Positions 57,714 to 64,000 of a DNA stretch of 64,000 nucleotides are shown here, piece after piece. The notes beneath the pieces were generated by a model. That model worked only from the letters and a program-made list of their open reading frames with translations. It had not been told where the DNA came from and did no database searches. Where the stretch lies: NCBI RefSeq assembly GCF_026745355.1, contig NC_079204.1, positions 56,238,342 through 56,302,341 of the forward strand. The letters are read 5' to 3'. Numbering within the stretch: position 1 is the stretch's first letter; every line of letters starts with the position of its first letter. Both the position numbers and the translations under genes were made by a program. The DNA is from Beta vulgaris subsp. vulgaris. Lineage: Eukaryota > Streptophyta > Magnoliopsida > Caryophyllales > Amaranthaceae.

Positions 57714-59821
57714 ATCAACCCCTGCTGATCCTCAAGCCAGGCAGATTTTTGCCTCTTGAGAATGGTGATGATTCTATTATGTAGCTCGGATGGTTGACCA
57801 TTGAAGGTTATGCCCAGTTCTTCGGCAAGTTTCATGGTATCTTCGGGAGTGATAGAAATAGGCTGGTTTGAGGAAGGGATTGTTGGAGGGGGGGAGTTTA
57901 TTTGAGCAGTAGCATTTTGGTTTCTGATTCTTTTAGGGGGCTTGGATTTTTTGTATTTTTTTCTTTTAGCCCTTTCTAGCTCAATGGCAGATTTGACATT
58001 TGGAGGTACGTTATGTTCGAAGCCTGGAGGAAACAAAGGTCCAGAAGAAGAGGATGATGAGGTTTTTGGTTTGGGCCTTCGCAGGAGACTGAAACTATTT
58101 GATGTGGAAATTGGATGGGGAGATGGGGAGTAATGGGCTTGGTTTTGGGAATTAGTGGGCTGCACTTTTGGCGCTGATTGTGGGGGGCCTTGTTTTTTTG
58201 GTGATGTGGATGATAAGGTAATTATTGGAGGGGAATTTTTATGGGTGAATGGGATGGTTTGCTGGATGGGTGGGGCCATCGTATTTATGGGATTTGATTG
58301 GTTCTGGCAGTTTCCAATAATTTTGGAAGATGGGGAGACTCCAGCACATTTAGTGTTTGAGCTTTTGGGGCTGGCAACTACATTAATGTTTGATTGGACA
58401 GGAGTCAATGGGGAGCCGCCATTTTCTTGGGTTGGGTGCAAACTTGGAGTTTTTGAAAGTTTTTTACTGGATTTGGAAGATGAAGATTCCGGCGTGATAA
58501 GGATAGCATCCTCATTATCTGGAGGTTTTGTTTTGCAGGTATTAGGCTTAGATGCACTGAAGGGGCAAGTTTCGAAGGTGTAGACTTTGTGCTTTTTGCC
58601 ATTAACTTCTAGGGCAAGTTTCGCATTTATCTGGAACAGGCAATCGGTGTATACTAGGATGCTTGCATGGTCATACTGGGATTGTACAACTGAGAGCACT
58701 CTCCCATAAATAGATCCAATATTGTAAAAATTCTCGTAACTCCAGGCCGACAATGGAACACCAATTACTTTAATCCAAGTTTCGCGCCATAATGATGAAG
58801 AAGATTCGTTGACATCCTTAAGAACATGAAACCAGTTCCCTAGCCAATCACTTTCCATCATAGCAATTTTATCTTCAATAGATGAGAAAGTAATCAAATG
58901 CAACATACCTCCCATGGGGTGGATAGTAAGGCAGTTGACTCCTGCTGCAAAGATGCTCTCAAGTATGGAGTGTGATGGGGATGATGACAGTGCTACTGCA
59001 ATGGCACTCCTATTGAGGATTTCACTAATTTCCGGGTTCGATGCACCTTTGAGAACTGCGAAGCAATCATCATCGGGGTCTGTTGCAATTAAGTTATCTC
59101 TAACATCCTCCGTATCTTGCCCCAGGGTTCTTGAACTCATGCGACGTTTGCTAGTGGGGTTAAAAAGATATTGTTTTTCATAGAGGTTGTTATCATTCAG
59201 GTCTTCTAGAGAGGCATGGGGTTTCTCTCCCATCGGTGTCGGGGATTTTGGTAATGGCGGATTGTTGATGTTCAGGGGTTCCCTAATTTCAGGGTTTGGG
59301 TGGGGGGGTACATTTGTGATGGCAGGCGTTTTTGAGGTATGATGGGGTTGGGCTGCTTCCCTGTAGGATCTATGGTCTCTTTTTGCTGGGATGTGGTTAG
59401 GGATAGGCTTGTTGGTAGTAGGCTGATGGTGGAGGTTATAGGGTCTTGAGGTCGAAGATGCAGTGCTGGTTCTATCGTATTTGGCCGGCTGAGTGAAGAT
59501 GGTTGAACCTCCAATTTTTCGTCCATTCATCCGCTGAATTGCGCTAAGTAGTGAGGTCTGGTTTGCATATTGGATGAAGGCAAATTTGTGTTTCCAGTTT
59601 GGCTTTATATTCTGGGTAATGAATATGTTTAGAATTTTCCCGAACGGTTTAAATAAGGATTCAAGGTCGTTTATGGTGAATTTGAGGGGAAGGTTTGAGA
59701 TGAAAATGGTTTTTGAGGCTATGGGGGTTGTTTTCCTCTTCTTGCGACTCACCGTCTTCCAACCATGAAGATCATTCTTTCTCTCTCTCTCTCTCACTCT
59801 TTCTCTCTCTCTCTCTAACAT
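57710..59821 (-). CDS. LINE ORF1: RRM-containing nucleic-acid-binding protein
   Basis: 703 aa from the ATG at 59821, the first lying fully inside the element. The open frame continues upstream to an ATG at 59839, but that codon is within the target duplication. The N-terminus is an Arg/Glu repeat (ERERERVRERERK) encoded by a (GA)n tract. An RRM follows (about residues 37-112; RNP2-like IFISNL, RNP1-like KFAFIQY). A DUF4283-like domain spans about 260-415 (WLGNWFHVLKDV, WIKVIGVPLSAWSYENF). The remainder is Ser/Pro-rich with a basic tail (ERAKRKKYKKSKPPKRIR). It probably coats LINE RNA to form the RNP. No CCHC knuckle was seen, in line with RRM-type rather than knuckle-type plant L1 ORF1s. Confidence 0.92.
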   Translation of the reverse strand: MLERERERVRERERKNDLHGWKTVSRKKRKTTPIASKTIFISNLPLKFTINDLESLFKPFGKILNIFITQNIKPNWKHKFAFIQYANQTSLLSAIQRMNGRKIGGSTIFTQPAKYDRTSTASSTSRPYNLHHQPTTNKPIPNHIPAKRDHRSYREAAQPHHTSKTPAITNVPPHPNPEIREPLNINNPPLPKSPTPMGEKPHASLEDLNDNNLYEKQYLFNPTSKRRMSSRTLGQDTEDVRDNLIATDPDDDCFAVLKGASNPEISEILNRSAIAVALSSSPSHSILESIFAAGVNCLTIHPMGGMLHLITFSSIEDKIAMMESDWLGNWFHVLKDVNESSSSLWRETWIKVIGVPLSAWSYENFYNIGSIYGRVLSVVQSQYDHASILVYTDCLFQINAKLALEVNGKKHKVYTFETCPFSASKPNTCKTKPPDNEDAILITPESSSSKSSKKLSKTPSLHPTQENGGSPLTPVQSNINVVASPKSSNTKCAGVSPSSKIIGNCQNQSNPINTMAPPIQQTIPFTHKNSPPIITLSSTSPKKQGPPQSAPKVQPTNSQNQAHYSPSPHPISTSNSFSLLRRPKPKTSSSSSSGPLFPPGFEHNVPPNVKSAIELERAKRKKYKKSKPPKRIRNQNATAQINSPPPTIPSSNQPISITPEDTMKLAEELGITFNGQPSELHNRIITILKRQKSAWLEDQQGLI

Positions 59822-60145
59822 TGTTTTTTTCATACGCATAAACTAGGTTACTAATAATGCATATATGAAGTTATGATGAATCCTATATATGTTGCGTGCA
59901 TGTGAGTTGTTGTATATTAGAGAAAGAGAAGAGAATGTTCTACAATATAACTAAGTTAAAGGAGCCGCTCCTACTATGTCAATTGGTTTTAGTATGAAAC
60001 TTCCTTTGAGTTTGTATGTGGATCGAACTCTCTTCATACTTATTGGGTTGTCCATGTCTATTTTCACTTCTATCAAATTTATCAAGTTACAAGACTATTG
60101 ATAACTTATATTATATATGCTAAGTTTATAAGGTGGCTATTGTTA

Positions 60146-60394
60146 GGGCCTGTTCTCCCCAGCTTATTTTCAGTTCAGTTCAGTTCAGTTCAGTTCAATT
60201 CAGTTCAGTTCAGTTCAGATCAGATCAGATCAGATCAGTTCAGTTCAGCTCTTGACAATACTTTTACTCTCACATATCACTATTCAGTTCAGTTCAATTC
60301 AGTTCAGTTCAGATCAGTTCAGTTCAGTTCAGTTCAGTTCAGATCAGTTCAGTTCAGTCCAGTCCAGTTGTTTTATGCCGAAGAGAACAGGCCC
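60146..60394 (+). mobile_element. CAGTT Tourist MITE
   Basis: A 249-bp element with TTA at 60143-60145 and 60395-60397 and ends gggcctgttctccccagc and complement gggcctgttctcttcggc. Arrays of cagtt/cagat flank the ctcttgacaatacttttact block. Four cagat units in a row occur in the left array. Confidence 0.9.
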
Positions 60395-60639
60395 TTAATG
60401 CATGTTTGAATCATGATTCATGAGACTTTTTAATCCAAAAGAAAAACAAAACGAGACTCATTATCCATATTGCCATGGAATTCAACTACTGCCACAAACA
60501 CGCTGAACACGACCACACGACTACAAACTTCGACTTGGACTCGACCACGAACACGACCTCGACTATGACTTTCACGACCCATAACTTTAGAAGAGTCGAT
60601 CCTCTTCTTCTTCAACCTTTGTAGCATAATTTGCTTACT

Positions 60640-61140
60640 CAACACGTCCTCAACGCAGACACGATCCCTACAAGACAAGCTTGATCATCCATTTGGAGGA
60701 CTAGCTTTTGAATTCCCATTGACACAACCATCTCCAAGCCCATCTTTGCCGCCAATATCTTTGCTTTGTAGGCGTGCATATGCCAAAGTTAGCTACAAAG
60801 GCTTTGATAAACCTGCCTCGACTATCTCTTAGGACTCCTCCTCCCCAACTAAACCCGGAGCTCCTTTGGCTAAACCATTTGTGTTAAGAGTTACCCAACC
60901 TGCCAACCATAAGATGGAGCTATCCATCACACAAATATTTCACGCCTTTGCCTAGCATTCCTTACGTTTGACATTAAAAGATTTTCCTCTTCGTAGAAGG
61001 CCCTCCACATATCCTCTACTTCGGCTCGATGAAATCACCAATGCTTAGAGAAATGTCATCAATTCTATCAGAAGAATGAGCATTTTGCCACCTTCAATTC
61101 CACCACAAGATAGTGGCAAAGCAGATGGGCCATTTTTCAG
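60640..61140 (-). pseudogene. Decayed LINE fragment (zf-RVT end and RNase H)
   Basis: On the minus strand, frames with several stops and shifts still give words typical of plant LINE C-termini: WPICFATILWWNWRWQNA near 61130-61070, WVTLNTNGLAKGAPG near 60900, then GRFIKAFVANFG-like and KAKILAAKMGLEM-like stretches toward 60740. This is the RNase H region of a different LINE from the intact one at 53384. The Arg/Val-rich minus-strand ORF at 60430-60678 next to it shows no domain and is not called. Confidence 0.65.
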
Positions 61141-61176
61141 AATAGTTCGCGCCATTAGGACCAAGATTGCGTAATA

Positions 61177-61430
61177 CTTCCTCTGTTTTTTTATCTTTCT
61201 CACGTTCCTATGCACATTTCCCAATATAAATCTTTGAACTTAAATATTTTTATTATATATTAGTAAAAACTATAACGATTGGATATTAATAATGTACTCA
61301 TTGAGACGAATCAAACAAGACCCCACGTGGCTATATTTCTTCTTATAAATTGAAAAAATTCGAGAAGATTTTCTCTAAGTATATATAGTGTTAAGATTCT
61401 AAATAAGAACGATAAAAAAAATAAAGGAAG
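61177..61430. mobile_element. Stowaway-type MITE
   Basis: A 254-bp element with TA at 61175-61176 and 61431-61432. Ends cttcctctgtttttttatc and complement of gataaaaaaaataaaggaag. The core appears in reverse (cattgagacgaatc, aacaagaccccacgtgg) near 61298-61330. Confidence 0.82.
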
Positions 61431-61432
61431 TA

Positions 61433-62224
61433 TCTAGCTTTCAAATTCATGATTCGTGAGACTATTGACAAACAAGAACGATAATGTCTATACATGGTTA
61501 CTCATAATAATATTGCATCATCATTTTAACATGTTAGGTCACACGAAATAAAGGATTTCGAGCCAATATCAAATATTTTAGCCACTAAAATTTTGTAAAG
61601 TTGTTCAAGAATTTAGTAATACAAATTTGTACATGATCATGGTGTACCTTGTGAGTTGTGGGTTAGGGTGATCACATTAGAATACTATACATTAATTTAA
61701 TAATAAGTATTTGAATTAAGGCCATAGATTAAGTCACCAAGATCATCATATCAAACTTTTAACAAAATTAGTTGACTTGAATAGGATTTTCAAGTCAGGG
61801 TCACACAAATTTTCAATTTATAACTGTGATTAGCAAATAATATGATATCATAACAATATTTGAACAACTTTTAGAATCACAATATTTTATAAACTTCTCC
61901 AAATTCCTCTAATTATTTCGAAAAATCCCCAAAATATTTGTCACTTTGCCGAGAGCTACAAAATGTCGTTATGATATGATATTATTCGCATATTACTACT
62001 TATATGTGTGACCTCATTTTGTCATTATTTGACCTTAATTTCCCATTTAATCTCCCTACAAGAATCAACCAAAGTATATTGAAATTCGACCATATATAGT
62101 CCTGCAGAAGTGCAAATTGTAGAAGATCATCAATTGATCACAGATGTCACTTACTACTTACTAGATTCCATGAAGACTAAAGTGCGTAAGATTAATTCTA
62201 AAAAAACCATATAAACATTACGAT
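61433..62224. other. Intergenic, no gene seen
   Basis: AT-rich DNA without recognised features. Confidence 0.4.
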
Positions 62225-62370
62225 TTTTTAACCAGGTAACCCTGAGGTTTCTTAATATTCTCACCGGGTACCTTCGCGTTTTTCAAAATTCACCAGGTAC
62301 CCTCGAGGTTTGGTAAAAATTCTTGAAATTCCCATGCCGTTAAATTTCCGTCAACTTCGTTAGGTTTCCG
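62225..62370. repeat. MULE-like terminal segment without partner
   Basis: Three spaced words of the type accaggtaccctcgaggttt (near 62231, 62262 and 62288) followed by ccgttaaatttccgtcaac. This repeats the plan of the MULE TIRs at 628 and 12698. No complementary right end is seen before the window ends, so it is a lone end, a truncated element, or one running beyond the window. Confidence 0.45.
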
Positions 62371-63117
62371 TTCAAATCATTCATATTAACCCAAATTAAC
62401 TCTAATTAATCCTAATTAACTCTAGTTAACCCACCGAGTTTCGCTCTCCTCCCCCATCGTTGCACGATATTCCGCTCTAGTTAACACTTTGATATTCCCC
62501 CGGCTAAAAGTAACCCAATTCGTGAAGCTAATGTCAAGTGAGTAATTTCCAATCTTTGTACACTGGTGTCTTGATGTTTGTTCACTAATGAAATTCGATA
62601 TGTACAATTACAGTCCCATACCGAAATTCAATAAATCACAATGTACACTGATGGTCATTATTTTTGTACACCAAACCATATGCATTCGTACATTAGAAAA
62701 ATTATTTTAGCAAATAAATGAGAGAGAAAGAGAGTGAATGAGTGAGTGATGAGAGAGAAAGAGCTGACCCACGTTCAAAAATACTGTCAAAAGCCAGCCA
62801 AGTGGGCAAGGTGTAGGAGTCTCATCCTACACCTCGGTGTAGGATCTAATTTGCGACACTTGTAAAGTGTTAGGATGTATTGCATCAAGTTTTCAATTTG
62901 GCACTGCGAACAACATTCAAGGCATTGGGATCTTCTGCTGCCCATATTTGGAAATTTCTACTCTCATCTCGAAAATCCAACAACATTTGGATCTTTTAAC
63001 CAAGAAAATTAAATGATACTCGTTTTACCTGTTATAGCATGTCATTAACTTATTGGGACCAATTTCGGCAAATATGATATATAGTTGAGACCGTTCAGAA
63101 ATAATATTTAGTTGAGA
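62371..63117. other. Intergenic, no gene seen
   Basis: This includes taattaactct-type short repeats (62390-62430), a gagagaaagaga tract near 62720-62765, and AT-rich sequence. No supported gene. Confidence 0.4.
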
Positions 63118-63197
63118 CTAAAAATGACGGAACGTCCATAATTGAGACTGTTCCTATCAATTTTTCCTAAAAATGACGGAACGTCCATAATTGAGAC
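63118..63197. repeat. 31-bp direct repeat
   Basis: 63118-63148 and 63167-63197 are identical: ctaaaaatgacggaacgtcc and on to attgagac. They are 49 bp apart start to start. The flanks contain looser ttgagac words, and a similar tract of cccaac/gtctcaa words lies near 50955-51060. Confidence 0.75.
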
Positions 63198-63529
63198 AGA
63201 AGTATATAATTTGGGTCCAGTTATTAGCATTAGCATACTATTACAAAAGTTCTTGAAAAGAACGATGCAAGTACAACATACATCTATATTAACATTATGT
63301 TATTATTTATGGAGGTTGGTGTATATGATTACAAATTGAATATGCTATATTCTTAACCCTAAATAATTTCAGATATAGGTTATTGTAAAGGACATCTAGT
63401 TGCACTTTTTTAAATATCAATAATATATACTTCTTCCATGATTGTACACATCCTATGATTCACAACTTGTTTAGCATATTGATTTCCTACTAGTTTACAT
63501 TACACAATACAATATAATAATATTACTAG

Positions 63530-63765
63530 TTATTAAGTCTGGACTATATCTCGGGTAAGGAAAAATTTCATTTATTATTATTGTTATACTGTGAAATAAT
63601 AATACTAAATAATATTACTTGATTTAGTGGTTAAAACTATGTAATTTCTATTTATTTTTTTTGTTGTATGTCCATTACATGGAATAAAATGACTTTAGAA
63701 AAAGCGCCACATGACACCATTCTTTGTTTAGGAAATGTTTTTTAATATATTAGTATAGATAATAG
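63530..63765. repeat. Dispersed repeat, copy 2
   Basis: Related to 41395-41945 (see there), here without the internal MITE. It includes the tRNA-like tttagtggttaaaac and the ending cattctttgtttagga. Confidence 0.6.
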
Positions 63766-64000
63766 CAAAGTAAATGATGGCCAAAACAAGCTAGATGACT
63801 AATCAAACAAGAAAAGGGAGAGAAGAACAATAGTAAATATTTTATGAAAAATTAATTGAAACCACGCTATCTATGACCCTCTTTTTCTGCTCTTTTGTCC
63901 CTTATTTTATAAATTAAACAAAGCAAATAGTCAAATATACATATAACTTATATTACAAATAAACTTAACATTAAATGCTAGTACTTATTATGAATATTAT
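63766..64000. other. Window end, no gene seen
   Basis: AT-rich sequence with no recognised feature. Confidence 0.4.

Larger units (their letters stand above)
53384..59831 (-). mobile_element. Full-length L1-type LINE (RRM-ORF1 class, BNR-like)
   Basis: A 6.4-kb non-LTR retrotransposon in reverse orientation. The 16-bp target duplication atacgcataaactagg flanks it exactly (53368-53383, 59832-59847). It ends in a 13-nt A tail (53384-53396 as T) after a ~126-bp 3' UTR. Two uninterrupted ORFs are present. The 5' end is very short and GA-rich, so ORF1 begins almost at the first base. The RRM in ORF1 and the RNase H at the end of ORF2 place it with the BNR-type plant L1 LINEs described from beet. 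Intact frames and a perfect duplication suggest recent insertion and possible competence. Confidence 0.95.

Noticed and set aside
60430..60678. Arg/Val-rich 82-codon minus-strand ORF
   Set aside because: No domain; adjoins decayed LINE RNase H sequence and probably belongs to that remnant.

Overview
This is nuclear DNA of a flowering plant. It has small exons, long AT-rich introns with GT..AG borders, a chloroplast-targeted protein, a plant-type Rab-A5 GTPase and many plant transposons. The RRM-type ORF1 of the LINE, the GRF zinc-finger genes and the abundant Stowaway/Tourist MITEs fit Caryophyllales (beet, spinach, quinoa relatives), but that placement is inference.

Three host genes are well supported by exon-by-exon splicing that keeps the frame. 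(1) Minus strand, 5770-10545: a ten-exon gene for a 398-aa chloroplast protein with two S1 RNA-binding domains, SRRP1-like. (2) Plus strand, 18192-21047: a two-exon RABA5c (ARA4-type) Rab GTPase of 214 aa. (3) Minus strand, 23708-41040: a fifteen-exon DNA topoisomerase 3-beta of 859 aa, spread over 17 kb by repeat-filled introns. The Rab and TOP3B genes converge on a 2.7-kb intergenic space.

The rest is mobile DNA. At 12698-17687 lies a 5-kb Mutator-like element (MULE) with perfect 87-bp terminal repeats. It carries a mudrA-type transposase, apparently broken by two frameshifts, and a convergent GRF zinc-finger gene in the position mudrB holds in maize MuDR. A 1-kb relative at 628-1618 keeps only a GRF gene. 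Both MULEs sit inside older Stowaway-type MITEs. A full-length L1-type LINE of the RRM-ORF1 class, with two intact ORFs overlapping by ATGA and a 16-bp target duplication, fills 53384-59831. Two SMART/TRIM-size LTR elements (2497-2934 and 42450-42748) have termini that read as inverted repeats. Tourist-type MITEs packed with a CAGTT pentamer occur at least five times, two of them forming a ~720-bp near-palindrome at 45926-46644. Stowaway MITEs, SINEs and two AT-rich elements made of short degenerate repeats make up much of the remainder.

The most interesting candidate system is the MULE plus GRF zinc-finger pairing: two different terminal-repeat families, each with a GRF gene in the same position and orientation, suggesting the GRF protein is an accessory transposition protein and not an ordinary host gene.
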